Origin: Rhizobium leguminosarum
GTDB taxonomy: Bacteria; Pseudomonadota; Alphaproteobacteria; Rhizobiales; Rhizobiaceae
DNA: 64,000 bases
NCBI RefSeq assembly: GCF_004123835.1
Contig: NZ_MZMU01000012.1
Span: 124,001 to 188,000 of the forward strand
Direction: 5' to 3'
Positions 26,751 through 35,570 of the stretch are shown here, in pieces. How positions within the stretch are numbered: position 1 is the stretch's first letter; each line of letters opens with the position of its first letter. A program made the position numbers and the translations under genes. The notes beneath the pieces are model-generated. The model made no database searches. It had not been told where the DNA came from and saw only the letters and a list, made by a program, of their open reading frames with translations.

Positions 26751-27620
26751 ATGGAAGCAATCCCCAGCGACACGCAGACCATGGCCGCCCCGGATAGCGG
26801 CTTCAATTTTCTGACGCCGGAGGCGTGGAAGGCGCTGTTGTCGCACTATTCCCACGTCGTGCTGGTGGCAAACAGCGAAGCCGTCGACTTCAAACAGCTG
26901 CGAAGCGAATTGCCGGAGACGGCTCTCTATGTCTTCTTCAACAATGTCTATAAGGTGCTCGACGAACCCTTCGCCGGCCATGCAGTGCTGTTTGCCCGCA
27001 GCGGCGTGATGGGCGCCAATATCGTTCACCGGCGCGAGGTGGGGGATGTGCTGCGCTTTTTTGCCGGCGACGATTTTCTGGGCGTCGTCAACATTCGCGT
27101 CTCCCCGGAGGAAAACTTCAGCGAGGAGAGCGGCTTCAAAGGCGCCAGAACTCGCCACCTCGATCTGACGCAAATGCTCAGCGGTCTCTATCCGATGGGC
27201 AAGATTGCGACGAGCGGCTTTGCGATGGCGCTCTGGCTCGCCGACCTGCAACTGCCGGGCAAGATTCTGCTGGCCGGTTTTTCGGCGAAGAGGAGCGAGA
27301 AGTGGAAGGTCTTCGACGTGCACGACTGGACGTTCGAGCAGATCTTCCTGCGTCTCTTTGCACGGATGGGCACGATCTCGATGATGGGCGGCGTGGATGC
27401 CAGCCCCTATACGGCACTTGCCAGACGGTTTCCACAGGTGCCGCCGATCGAGATCGCGATGACGGCGGCCGAAGTCCTGTCGGAACGGCTTCACAACGCA
27501 AATAGCCAGATCGACAGGCTCATGTCCGTCACCAAATCCATCCGTGCCATCGAGGGTTTCTTCCGGCGCTTCAAGCCGAAAACCCGCAAGCAGCGTTTCC
27601 TCGAAAAGTCGAAGGAATGA
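26751..27620 (+). CDS. Putative glycosyltransferase, sialyltransferase (GT29)-like
   Basis: The 289-residue product is not confidently recognised. A central block (about residues 148-195) reads GKIATSGFAMALWLADLQ, then KILLAGFSAKR, then VFDVHDWTFEQIFL. This resembles the sialylmotif pattern of GT29-type sialyltransferases: Pro/Ser/Thr-rich turn with Gly, an Ala-rich helix, a GF motif, then His and Glu further on. An N-terminal Rossmann-like strand (YSHVVLVANSEAVDF) and a FFNNVYKVLD segment also fit. The C-terminal 30 residues are strongly basic. It follows a GT8 gene, suggesting a shared role in surface glycans. The assignment is by motif shape only. Confidence 0.55.
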   Translation: MEAIPSDTQTMAAPDSGFNFLTPEAWKALLSHYSHVVLVANSEAVDFKQLRSELPETALYVFFNNVYKVLDEPFAGHAVLFARSGVMGANIVHRREVGDVLRFFAGDDFLGVVNIRVSPEENFSEESGFKGARTRHLDLTQMLSGLYPMGKIATSGFAMALWLADLQLPGKILLAGFSAKRSEKWKVFDVHDWTFEQIFLRLFARMGTISMMGGVDASPYTALARRFPQVPPIEIAMTAAEVLSERLHNANSQIDRLMSVTKSIRAIEGFFRRFKPKTRKQRFLEKSKE

Positions 27621-27720
27621 CTGTCGAAAGCTCTCCTCAAAAAGTGAGCTGTCAGGCTGTGAGTTGACGTTACGCGTGCGGATAACTGCTATCCGTTCCC
27701 CTGTCGGGGAGAAGAAGCCT

Positions 27721-28935
27721 TCAAAGCCCCAGCGCCGTCAGCATGACGAAGGTGGCGAAGAGGATGAAATGCGTCATGCCCTCGATGGCGTTGGTCTCGC
27801 CGTCGTTGAGGTTGATCGCGGCGGCAATCAGCGTGATCGCAACCATCACCGTCTGCACCGGGGTCATCGCCATGATGAAGGGCTGGCCGGTATAGAGCGC
27901 GATCGCCTCCATGACGGGCACCGTTAGGATGACCGTCGACAGCGAGGCGCCCATGGCGATGTTGACCGTCGCCTGCATGCGGTTCCTGAGTGCCGCCCTT
28001 AATGCGGTCAGGATTTCGGGAGCGGCCGAAATCGCTGCGACGACGACGGCGGTCACGGCGATCGGCGCACCGCTGTCGCGCAGGCCTTCGGTCATGAAGG
28101 CGGCCATGAACTCCGCGAGCAGGCCGATGATGACGACGCCGACGAGAATGGTGGCGATCGAGACGGCGGTCGGCTCATCGGGCTCATGCTCGTGCGGGCT
28201 TTCCTTTTTTCGTTCGAAGCGCGGATAGCTGTAGCTGAAGAAATAGCTGTGCTGGCCAACTTGCATGCGCAGGAAGAGGCCGTAGAGCGCGATCATTGCG
28301 ACGATGGTGAAGGCGGAATAATAGTGCCATTTGTCGCTGGGCACGAATTCCGGCACGATCATCGAAATGCCCATGGCGGTGAGGATCATCACGCCGTAGG
28401 TCTTGCCGGAATTGTCGTTGTAGGGCTGTTCGCCGTGCTTGAGGCCGCTGAGCAGGGCGGCCAGGCCGAGAATGCCGTTGATATCGAGCATCAGGGCCGA
28501 ATAGATCGTGTCGCGCACCAGCGTCGGCGAGCTTTCGCCGCTCATCATGATGGCGAGGATGATGACTTCGACGGCGACGGCCGAGAGCGTCAGGATCATC
28601 GTGCCATAGGGATCGCCGACCTTGACGGCGAGTAGCTCGGCATGATGGGCCACGCGGATCGAGGCGAGCACGATGGTGCCGACCAGGCCAGCGGCGGCAA
28701 TCAGCGCGACGCCGCGCCCCATCTCGATCACCGCATGTTCGAAGAAATAGGCGATCGCTGCAACGACAAGTGCGGCGACAAGAAACTTTTCCTCTTTAAA
28801 GCGTGACGCGATCCCAAGCCTCAGCTCCTGTCCCGATTCATGCGCTCTATCTAAGTCACTGATTTCGCATATCAAGCAAGTCCTGGTCGAGTGCCATTTG
28901 CAGTCTTCGGCGTTTAATGGAATACTGAACGTCAT
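27721..28935 (-). CDS. Calcium/sodium:proton antiporter, ChaA/y4hA-like
   Basis: The protein of up to 404 residues is a cation/H+ exchanger of the CaCA superfamily. It has about eleven membrane segments and the two alpha-repeat motifs, here AVEVIILAIMMSGESSPTL and VVVAAISAAPEILTALRAAL (conserved acidic residues within membrane segments). It exports Ca2+ or Na+/K+ in exchange for protons. A His/Glu-rich loop (KKESPHEHEPDEPTAV) separates the halves. The ATG at 28935 gives about 45 residues before the first conserved segment (FKEEKFLVAALVVAAIAYFF), which is long; a non-ATG start downstream is possible. It is monocistronic. Confidence 0.88.
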   Translation of the reverse strand: MTFSIPLNAEDCKWHSTRTCLICEISDLDRAHESGQELRLGIASRFKEEKFLVAALVVAAIAYFFEHAVIEMGRGVALIAAAGLVGTIVLASIRVAHHAELLAVKVGDPYGTMILTLSAVAVEVIILAIMMSGESSPTLVRDTIYSALMLDINGILGLAALLSGLKHGEQPYNDNSGKTYGVMILTAMGISMIVPEFVPSDKWHYYSAFTIVAMIALYGLFLRMQVGQHSYFFSYSYPRFERKKESPHEHEPDEPTAVSIATILVGVVIIGLLAEFMAAFMTEGLRDSGAPIAVTAVVVAAISAAPEILTALRAALRNRMQATVNIAMGASLSTVILTVPVMEAIALYTGQPFIMAMTPVQTVMVAITLIAAAINLNDGETNAIEGMTHFILFATFVMLTALGL

Positions 28936-29048
28936 CGGGGCCGGAAAGCAGATCGCGGCGTCCTCGAATTCTCGTCAAGCGGCCGCGATGATCCGGATCA
29001 TTTCCGGAGGCGTGCGAATGCGCAACAAGAAGATGAGGAGACGGTTGC

Positions 29049-29336
29049 ATGATCAAGGTGGTCTACGAAGTCGTGCCGCATGACGGCGGCTGGGCCTACA
29101 GGCTGGGAGGTGTCTATTCAGAGGCATTCCCGACCCATGCCGAGGCGCTCGAAGCTGCGCGCATCGTCGCGGCCGAACAGCAGGTCGGCGGCGATTCCGC
29201 CGAGATCAGTTGGCAGGACGAGAACGGCAAGTGGCATGAAGAATATGCCGAAGGCGGCGACCGGCCGGAAACCGAGGTGGTGGACGGCCAGTGGAAGGAT
29301 CGCACGGCCGAGGCCTCGCAAGGCATCGGAAGCTAA
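29049..29336 (+). CDS. DUF2188 domain protein
   Basis: The 95-residue soluble protein matches DUF2188, small proteins of unknown function with a short beta-sheet fold. Features are VVPHDGGWAYRLGGVYSEAF, PTHAEALEAARIVAAEQQ and ISWQDENGKWHEEYAEGGDRP. The C-terminal 25 residues are polar and acidic. The ATG at 29049 follows GAGGAGACGG. Its stop overlaps by four bases the stop of the convergent GrpB-family gene. Confidence 0.85.
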   Translation: MIKVVYEVVPHDGGWAYRLGGVYSEAFPTHAEALEAARIVAAEQQVGGDSAEISWQDENGKWHEEYAEGGDRPETEVVDGQWKDRTAEASQGIGS

Positions 29337-29848
29337 CAATCTCCCGCCAATGCCCGCGCGACGATCGCATCGACGAATTCGCGCTTATGCGCAGTGTAGC
29401 CGTCGCCGTCCATCCGGAATTCGGCTGCCAGCCTGCGTTTGAGTGCGGCATAATCGGCCGCCGCCAGTAGATGTGCGATGAGATAATCCCGGAAAGCCAG
29501 CCTGTTTCGATGCGTGCCGTTGCCTGTCGGGCAAAGGTAGACCCGTTCCGCCGGCACTGAACCTCTCGATAGAAACGCCCAGACCTGATCGTCATAGCGG
29601 TTGCCGCGTGGCTCGTAGCCTTCGGCCAGGAGCACGCGTGTGGTGTCCTCGATGTGCTCGAGGCCGGGAAGGACGATGTCGATATCGATGAGCGGCTTGG
29701 CGACCATGCCTGGTATGGACGTGCTGCCGATGTGGTCGATGGAGAGCGCCTGCGGCAGCAAGGCCAGCAACCTGTCGCGGATCCGCCGGAAGGCTTGCGG
29801 CCATTGCGGATCGCAGGGCACGAGTTCAACCGGATTGTGCGTTTTCAT
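29333..29848 (-). CDS. GrpB family protein (UPF0157)
   Basis: The 171-residue protein belongs to the GrpB/YqkA family with a nucleotidyltransferase-like fold; its biochemical role is unknown. Family blocks are VELVPCDPQWPQAFRRIRDR, IDHIGSTSIPGMVAKPLIDI, the ...YEPRGNRYDDQVWAF segment and HRNRLAFRDYLIAHLLAAAD. The HIGSTS motif and downstream IDIDI suggest a conserved nucleotide/metal site. It is monocistronic. A repeat element follows in the short gap before the LysR gene. Confidence 0.9.
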   Translation of the reverse strand: MKTHNPVELVPCDPQWPQAFRRIRDRLLALLPQALSIDHIGSTSIPGMVAKPLIDIDIVLPGLEHIEDTTRVLLAEGYEPRGNRYDDQVWAFLSRGSVPAERVYLCPTGNGTHRNRLAFRDYLIAHLLAAADYAALKRRLAAEFRMDGDGYTAHKREFVDAIVARALAGDC

Positions 29849-29928
29849 GCCCTCCCGCTGGAGTGGCGCGCGTCCGACAGAATGCGCTAAGGACGCTCCA
29901 TTTTCTGAAATTTGCGCATGATTCTTTC

Positions 29929-29950
29929 CGAAAATCGATTCCGATTTTCG
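29929..29950. repeat. Palindromic repeat sharing the ATCGATTCCGAT core
   Basis: A perfect 9-bp stem with a 4-nt loop (CGAAAATCG-ATTC-CGATTTTCG) lies between the GrpB-family gene and the LysR gene. Its centre matches the second palindrome of the element at 10197-10220. Flanking sequence (GGACGCTCC and GCGCATGATTC) also resembles dispersed rhizobial intergenic repeats. Confidence 0.55.
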
Positions 29951-29953
29951 TGG

Positions 29954-30853
29954 TCACGCACCGGCCGAATATCGGTGATAGTCCTGCAGGCCCCTGACCA
30001 ATGCATCGAAGGTGACACGGCAGCGCGGCGAAGTCTTCAGGCTCTCATGCATCGCCACCCAGGTGCCGAGCGGTATGGCGAAGGCATCGGGCAGGACGTG
30101 GACAAGGTCAAGGTTCCCCCGGGCAAGTCCGATCTGGCAGAGACCGATGCCGACGCCGGCGCGGATCGCCGAAAGCTGGGCAAGATTGCTGTCGGTTCTG
30201 TAGGAGAACTCGATGCCGGGCACCGCATAGCGGTTCATCGCCACGCGGACATAGGCCGTCTGTCGGTCGAAGCCGATGAGCCGGTGGTTTGCGAGGTCAG
30301 CCAGGGTTTGCGGAATGCCGTGTCGTTCGAGATAGCGGCGATGGGCATGAAAGCCGAGGGGGATATCGCCGATGCGGCGCACGACGAGTGCGGCCTGCTG
30401 CGGCTCGGCCATGCGCACGGCAATATCGGCCTCGCGGTTCACCAGGTCCTCGATCATATCGGATGCCGAGAGCTCGATCTGCAGTTCGGGATAGGTCTCC
30501 TGCAGCGGTTCGAGAATCGCCGGCAGCACTTCGACGGCGATCACCTCGCTGGCGCTGACCCTGACCGTTCCAGCCACGCGCTCGCGCTGGCCGGATGCGG
30601 TGCGCAAAAGGGCGGCGGTGGTTGCCGCCAGCGTTTCAGCATAGGGTTTCAGCGCCAATGCGGCGTCGGTCGGCAACAGCCCGTTCGGTGAGCGGGTGAA
30701 GAGTTCGGCGCCGATCGCCAGCTCCAGTGCATCGACATGGCGGCCTATGGTCGGCTGCGTCAGCCCCAGTTCGCGGGCGGCGGCCGAAAGCGACCCCTGC
30801 TGAAGCACGGTCAGGAAACTGCGGTAGAAATCCCAGCTCGGCTCCACGCTCAT
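29954..30853 (-). CDS. LysR-family transcriptional regulator
   Basis: The 299-residue regulator has an N-terminal helix-turn-helix (FLTVLQQGSLSAAARELGLT, QPTIGRHVDALE) and a LysR substrate-binding domain (about 90-295, with VRVSASEVIAVEVLPAILEP and DIAVRMAEPQQAALVVRRIG). It is divergent from a NAD-binding oxidoreductase gene, with 94 bp between start codons. By the usual LysR arrangement it should control that gene and itself. The ATG at 30851-30853 is chosen because the frame upstream runs into the divergent gene. The inducer is unknown. Confidence 0.9.
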   Translation of the reverse strand: MSVEPSWDFYRSFLTVLQQGSLSAAARELGLTQPTIGRHVDALELAIGAELFTRSPNGLLPTDAALALKPYAETLAATTAALLRTASGQRERVAGTVRVSASEVIAVEVLPAILEPLQETYPELQIELSASDMIEDLVNREADIAVRMAEPQQAALVVRRIGDIPLGFHAHRRYLERHGIPQTLADLANHRLIGFDRQTAYVRVAMNRYAVPGIEFSYRTDSNLAQLSAIRAGVGIGLCQIGLARGNLDLVHVLPDAFAIPLGTWVAMHESLKTSPRCRVTFDALVRGLQDYHRYSAGA

Positions 30854-30947
30854 ATATTTTTGTATAGCAGATGTATTTCTTTCGTCAATTTCGTTTACGC
30901 CGCTCTGATGGCATGATCCTCTCATCCGATCGAAGGAGATGATTGTC

Positions 30948-31970
30948 ATGAGCAGTGAAATGAAGACGACGGCCCTCATTCTCGGCGCGACCGGCGGTAT
31001 CGGCAGCGCAGTTGCCCGCAAGCTGCTTGCGCGCGGCTGGCGCATCCGGGCGCTGAACCGTGATGCCGCCAAGGCGTCGAGGAGCGAGCCGGCTTTCGAA
31101 TGGGTGCAGGGCGATGCGATGAATGCCGGTGACGTCCTGAGGGCGGCTAAAGGCGTCGGACTGATCGTCCATGCCGTCAATCCGCCCGGCTACCGAGACT
31201 GGGAAACGCTGGTGCTGCCGATGCTCGACAATACCATCGCCGCTGCTCGCGCTGTCGGTGTGCGCATCGTGCTGCCGGGCAACGTCTATAATTTCGGTCC
31301 CGATGCGCTGCCGGCGCCGACGGAGGAAAGCCCGCAGCATCCGGTGACGAAGAAGGGGGCGATTCGCGTCGAAATGGAGAGGCGGCTGAAGGCGGCGTCA
31401 CAGTCAGGCGCCGGCGTCATCATTGTCAGGGCGGGGGATTTCTTCGGTCCGGGCACGACGGCCAATAGCTGGTTTTCGTCCGGTCTCGTGACCCCAGGCA
31501 AGCCGATTGGCACGATCAGGAACCCGGGTCGGCGCGATGTCGGCCATCAATGGGCCTACCTGCCAGACATGGCGGAAACCATCGCCCAGCTCATCGAGCG
31601 GGCCGATCGGCTGCCGGACTTCGCCGTCTATCACATGGAGGGCTTCTGGGATGCGGACGGTATGCAGATGGCCGAAGCGATCAAGCGCGTCGCCGGCGGC
31701 AGGGCGAAGATCGGCGGCTTTCCCTGGTGGATCGTACCGCTGGCGGCGCCCTTCGTTCCTGTGATGCGGGAGATCAAGGAGATGCGCTATCTCTGGAAGG
31801 TGCCGGTGCGGATGCAGAACACCAGGCTGACGGCTGAACTCGGCAGGGAACCGCAGACACCGATCGACGAGGCGGTCAGGGCTTCGCTCGTGGCGCTCGG
31901 TTGCCTGCCCGAACCGCATCGTGACACGGCGGCCACCCTTATCGGGCACCCGTCGCAGAATGCGGGTTAG
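30948..31970 (+). CDS. NAD(P)-binding Rossmann/SDR-family oxidoreductase
   Basis: The 340-residue protein belongs to the extended (atypical) short-chain dehydrogenase, NAD-dependent epimerase-like group. It has the dinucleotide motif ALILGATGGIGSAVARKLL near the N-terminus and IIVRAGDFFGPGTTANSW in the middle. The usual YxxxK reads like THRKK-free TKKGAIRVEMERRL, so catalysis may differ from a classical SDR. The substrate is unknown. The ATG at 30948 has AAGGAG upstream. The last four bases overlap the end of the convergent aminoglycoside phosphotransferase-like gene. Regulation by the divergent LysR protein is likely. Confidence 0.82.
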   Translation: MSSEMKTTALILGATGGIGSAVARKLLARGWRIRALNRDAAKASRSEPAFEWVQGDAMNAGDVLRAAKGVGLIVHAVNPPGYRDWETLVLPMLDNTIAAARAVGVRIVLPGNVYNFGPDALPAPTEESPQHPVTKKGAIRVEMERRLKAASQSGAGVIIVRAGDFFGPGTTANSWFSSGLVTPGKPIGTIRNPGRRDVGHQWAYLPDMAETIAQLIERADRLPDFAVYHMEGFWDADGMQMAEAIKRVAGGRAKIGGFPWWIVPLAAPFVPVMREIKEMRYLWKVPVRMQNTRLTAELGREPQTPIDEAVRASLVALGCLPEPHRDTAATLIGHPSQNAG

Positions 31971-32767
31971 TTCTCGAGTTCGGCCAGCGCGATCCGGGCG
32001 ACCGTCAGCGCTTTTTCTGCCTGCTCGATGTTCGGATCGCCAAGGAACCATGCGGCGGAAAGGCCGGAATAGGCGGCGATCCATTGCAGCAGCCGCTTCG
32101 GCTCGAGCCCGGCCTCCGCCGAGACGATGGCGAGCTGGCGGCGGAAACGGGCGGGATCGGTGATCGTCGGCAGCTCCTCGTTGGCGAAGATGTTGGCGAA
32201 ATCGAAGCCGCGCTCGCCGTAGAGCCGCTTTGGATCGATCGCCAGCCAGCCGCGCGCCTCGAAATCGAGGATGTTCTCGTGATGAATATCGCCGTGGAGA
32301 ACAGCGAGGTCGCGCGGATCGGCAAGGAGGGCGTTGGCGATCGCCGAGCAATCGGCAAGCGCACCGCCATGTTTGTCGGCGGCCGGTTCGAGATCACGGA
32401 ACCAGCGGCTGAGGGGCACGGGATCGGGAAGCGGTTTTTCACGCGGCGCATGCAGCCGCGCGGCGGTGCGGCACAGGATGCGGCTCGCTTCGTCATCCTC
32501 GCCGTCCATCGCCATGGAAAGCAGCGAGCGTTTCCCCATCGCCCTTTCCAACAGCACGGCGTCATCCTCACGGGCGTAGACATAAGCTGCGCCGTCACCA
32601 TCCCACCATTGCATCAGAAGCGCGCCGTATCGTTCGTCGATATCGGCCGCCACTTTCAGCATGGCAGGCCTGTCCTGCCAGAGGACCGGCAGCAGGCGGC
32701 TGGAGTGGGTGATGATAGGCTCGCCGTCTGATATGAGCGACCAGCGATGGAGATAAGAATCGAACAT
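31967..32767 (-). CDS. Aminoglycoside/streptomycin 6-kinase-like phosphotransferase
   Basis: The 266-residue protein resembles APH(6)-type streptomycin kinases. It has the catalytic Brenner motif VLHGDIHHENILDFE (HGDxxxxN) and the metal site LAIDPKRLYGERGFDFANIF. The N-terminal lobe carries AMLKVAADIDERYG with the ATP lysine. Chromosomal copies in rhizobia often have low or unknown activity, so resistance cannot be assumed. It follows the ene-reductase gene in the same direction, with a terminator-like hairpin in the 77 bp between them. Confidence 0.85.
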   Translation of the reverse strand: MFDSYLHRWSLISDGEPIITHSSRLLPVLWQDRPAMLKVAADIDERYGALLMQWWDGDGAAYVYAREDDAVLLERAMGKRSLLSMAMDGEDDEASRILCRTAARLHAPREKPLPDPVPLSRWFRDLEPAADKHGGALADCSAIANALLADPRDLAVLHGDIHHENILDFEARGWLAIDPKRLYGERGFDFANIFANEELPTITDPARFRRQLAIVSAEAGLEPKRLLQWIAAYSGLSAAWFLGDPNIEQAEKALTVARIALAELEN

Positions 32768-32799
32768 GGCGACACACTACAAAGATGCATCGAAAATGG

Positions 32800-32823
32800 A
32801 AATCCCGCCTTTCGGCGGGATTT
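32800..32823 (-). terminator. Terminator-like hairpin after the ene-reductase gene
   Basis: A perfect 10-bp stem (AAATCCCGCC/GGCGGGATTT, loop TTTC) lies between the ene-reductase stop and the phosphotransferase start. On the minus strand it is followed by CCATTTTCG, a weak U tract. Confidence 0.7.
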
Positions 32824-32844
32824 CGCGGTTCGCATCCGAAAGGC

Positions 32845-33969
32845 TCAGGCGACCTTTTCGAGGATGGGATAGTCGATATAGCCCTTGGCGGTGCCGCCGT
32901 AGAAGGTCGACTGGTCGGGCGTGTTGAGCGGCAGATTGTGTACCAGGCGCTCGACGAGATCGGGATTGGCGATGAAAGGCTTGCCGAAGGCGACGAGATC
33001 GGCGCGGCCGCTTTCGACGGCATCAATCGCCAGATCGCGATCGTAGCCGTTGTTGACCATCCAGTCGGCTTTGCCGCCGGCCTTTTCATAAGTCTGGCGC
33101 AGTGCCTTGTAATCGAAGGCGGGATTGTCGCCCTGCTTGTAGTCGCGGTCGCCGCCGGTCTGGCCTTCGATGACATGGATATAGGCGAGGTCGTATTTGG
33201 CCAGTCCTTCGACGACATTTGCGAAGGTCGCCTGCGGATTGGAATCGTAGCTTTCGCCGGACGGCGTCACCGGCGAGATGCGGATCGCCGTGCGACCGGC
33301 GCCAATTTCCTTGACCACGGCATCGACGACTTCGAAGGTCAGACGGGTGCGGTTTTCGATCGAGCCGCCATATTGGTCGGTGCGGTCGTTGATACCGTCG
33401 CGGATGAACTGGTCGAGCAGGTAGCCGTTGGCGCCGTGGATCTCGACACCGTCGAAGCCGGCGTCGATAGCGGCCCGGGCAGCCTTGCGGTAATCCTCGA
33501 TGATGCCGGGGATTTCGGCGGTTTCGAGCGCGCGCGGCTCGGAGGTGTCGGCAAAGCTGCCGGTGCCGTCGGCATTGACGAGATAGGTCTTGGCCTTGGC
33601 GACGCGGTTGGTCGAAGAAACCGGCTTGCCGTCGTTCGGCTGCAGCGTCGTGTGCGAAATGCGGCCGACGTGCCAAATCTGGACGACGATCTTGCCGCCT
33701 GCTGCGTGAACGGCGTCGGTCACGCGCTTCCAGCCGTCGAGAGCCTCTTTGCTGTAGAGACCAGGCACGTTGGCATAACCCTGGCCCTGGTGGGTGATCG
33801 CGGTTGCTTCGGTGATGATCAGGCCGGCGGTAGCGCGCTGGCGGTAATATTCGACGTTGAGGTCGTTGGGGATTGCGCCCGGCGAGCGGTTGCGAGTGAG
33901 CGGCGCCATGACGATGCGGTTCTTGACGGATATGTCGCCGACTTTCGTGGGTTCGAAAAGCTTGGCCAT
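32845..33969 (-). CDS. Old yellow enzyme family alkene reductase (NemA-like)
   Basis: The 374-residue FMN enzyme reduces activated C=C bonds (and in NemA, nitro compounds and N-ethylmaleimide) with NAD(P)H. Motifs are MAKLFEPTKVGDISVKNRIV, MAPLTRNRSPGAIPNDLNVEY, QIWHVGRISH, GFDGVEIHGANGYLLDQFI with the substrate-binding His/Asn, YGGSIENRTRLTFEV and LVAFGKPFIANPDLVERL. It is the third gene of the leftward arsR-MFS-reductase operon (25 bp after the MFS gene), a layout typical of electrophile detoxification loci. The arrangement suggests induction by reactive quinones or similar electrophiles. Confidence 0.93.
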   Translation of the reverse strand: MAKLFEPTKVGDISVKNRIVMAPLTRNRSPGAIPNDLNVEYYRQRATAGLIITEATAITHQGQGYANVPGLYSKEALDGWKRVTDAVHAAGGKIVVQIWHVGRISHTTLQPNDGKPVSSTNRVAKAKTYLVNADGTGSFADTSEPRALETAEIPGIIEDYRKAARAAIDAGFDGVEIHGANGYLLDQFIRDGINDRTDQYGGSIENRTRLTFEVVDAVVKEIGAGRTAIRISPVTPSGESYDSNPQATFANVVEGLAKYDLAYIHVIEGQTGGDRDYKQGDNPAFDYKALRQTYEKAGGKADWMVNNGYDRDLAIDAVESGRADLVAFGKPFIANPDLVERLVHNLPLNTPDQSTFYGGTAKGYIDYPILEKVA

Positions 33970-33994
33970 GTTGGTCCTTTCTTTTGCGGGAGGA

Positions 33995-35161
33995 TCACTC
34001 GGCAGGGGCGAGGGCGGCCCGGCCCCTGGCGGAGAGATAGGTGAGCGCCGTCGCGCCGAGGCCGATCAGGGCCATCAAGGCCGCGGCGAGCGGAACGCGG
34101 GTGAGATCGAAGCCGGCGTCGATAACCAGGCCGCCCACCCAGGCGCCGAGCGCATTTCCGGTGTTGAAGGCACCGATGTTGATCGTCGAGACGAGGTTCG
34201 GTGCGTCCTTGCCGAAGCCGACGACGCCGACCTGAAGCGCCGGTACGGCGGCAAAACTTGCCATTGCCCAAAGGAAGAGGGTGATTTCAGCCGGGATGAA
34301 GAAGCGGCTCGTATAGCTGAAGGCGATCGAAGTGATGGCGATCGCGGCGAAGACGCCGGCAAGCGTTGCGCCGAGCCGCCAATCGGCAAGCTTGCCGCCG
34401 ACGAGGTTGCCGATGGTCAGCCCGAGGCCGATCAGGAACAGCGTCCAGGTGACGCCTTCCGGCGACACGCCGGTGACGTCGCGCAGCAGCGGCGCGATAT
34501 AGGTGAAGAGGGCGAACATCGAAGCGGCGAAGAAGACGGTGGTGGAGAGTGCCAGCCACAGGCCGCCATTCCTGAGTGCGGCGATCTCGCGCAGGATGCT
34601 GCCGTTTTCTTGCTGCTTGTCCCTGGGCAGGATAGCGATCAGGCCGAGAATGGTGACGATACCGATGACGGTGACGACGCCGAAGGTGGCGCGCCAGCCA
34701 TAGGCCTGGCCGATCGCCGTGCCGAGCGGCACGCCGAGAACATTGGCGAGCGTCAGGCCGGTAAACATCAGCGCGACGGCGCGGGCCTTGCGGTCTTCGG
34801 CAACGAGGCCGGCGGCGACCACCGAGCCGATGCCGAAGAAGGCGCCGTGGCAGAGTGCTGTCACGACACGGGCGATCATCAGCACCCAGTAGTCGCTCGC
34901 CAGAGCGCAAAGCAGGTTGCCGGCGATGAAGAAGGCCATCAGCGCAATCAGGGCGGTGCGGCGCTTCAGCTTCGCAGTCGAAATCGCCATCACAGGGGCG
35001 CCGATCGCGACCGCCAGGGCATAACCGGTCACCAGCCATCCAGCCTGCGGGATGCTGACCGAGAGATCGGCGGCGACCTCCGGCAACAGACCCATGATGA
35101 CGAATTCGGTGGTGCCTATCGCAAACGAGCTCAAGGCAAGAACGAGGAGGGCGAGGGGCAT
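33995..35161 (-). CDS. MFS efflux transporter (AraJ/YdhP-like)
   Basis: The 388-residue membrane protein has about twelve hydrophobic segments and belongs to the sugar-efflux/chloramphenicol-type MFS group. It starts MPLALLVLALSSFAIGTTEF with the group's VIMGLLPEVAADLSVSIPQA. Further family blocks are GYALAVAIGAPVMAISTAKL and ARVVTALCHGAFFGIGSVVA. The start codon lies one base beyond the stop of the ArsR gene, so they are cotranscribed. Its substrate is unknown but is probably an electrophile or drug handled with the ene-reductase. Confidence 0.9.
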   Translation of the reverse strand: MPLALLVLALSSFAIGTTEFVIMGLLPEVAADLSVSIPQAGWLVTGYALAVAIGAPVMAISTAKLKRRTALIALMAFFIAGNLLCALASDYWVLMIARVVTALCHGAFFGIGSVVAAGLVAEDRKARAVALMFTGLTLANVLGVPLGTAIGQAYGWRATFGVVTVIGIVTILGLIAILPRDKQQENGSILREIAALRNGGLWLALSTTVFFAASMFALFTYIAPLLRDVTGVSPEGVTWTLFLIGLGLTIGNLVGGKLADWRLGATLAGVFAAIAITSIAFSYTSRFFIPAEITLFLWAMASFAAVPALQVGVVGFGKDAPNLVSTINIGAFNTGNALGAWVGGLVIDAGFDLTRVPLAAALMALIGLGATALTYLSARGRAALAPAE

Positions 35162-35162
35162 T

Positions 35163-35456
35163 CTAAAGATCCTGCGTCAGTTGCTTTAGGAAGGCAGCGA
35201 TGGTTTCTTCGTTGCGCTTGTAAAAGATCCACTGGCCGACGCGTTTGGTGGTGACGAGGCCGGCGCGATGCAGCGTGCCGAGATGGGCCGAGACCGTCGA
35301 CTGCGACAGGCCGCAGCGCTCGAACTGGCTGGCGCAGACGCCCATTTCGAAAGGATGCTCCTGCGAGGGGAAATGCTTCTGGGGATTTTTCAGCCAGTTC
35401 AGAATGTCCATCCGGGTGGGATGGGCGAGCGCCTTGATAATTTCGTCTTTGTCCAT
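35163..35456 (-). CDS. ArsR-family transcriptional regulator
   Basis: The 97-residue winged-helix repressor has the ArsR HTH (IIKALAHPTRMDILNWLKNP, then LSQSTVSAHLGTLHRAGLVTT) and a wing (RVGQWIFYKRNEETI). Two cysteines (GVCASQFERCGLSQ) could sense metals or reactive electrophiles. It is the first gene of the operon with the MFS pump and the ene-reductase and would repress it until induced. The ATG at 35454-35456 is preferred over a start 23 codons upstream because the HTH is then at the expected position. Confidence 0.88.
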   Translation of the reverse strand: MDKDEIIKALAHPTRMDILNWLKNPQKHFPSQEHPFEMGVCASQFERCGLSQSTVSAHLGTLHRAGLVTTKRVGQWIFYKRNEETIAAFLKQLTQDL

Positions 35457-35570
35457 CGTCTTTCGCCGAACTGTAAATCGTGTCTGGCCGATATATCGAT
35501 CGTCAGACTTCGATATGCAAATCACGGAGGCGTGAGGCGATGGATTTTATTGAATGAGCATATTTTGGGC

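Noticed and set aside
34000..35254. Plus-strand 465-codon frame opposite the MFS gene
   Set aside because: Antisense to a well-supported 12-segment transporter gene; charged shadow composition.
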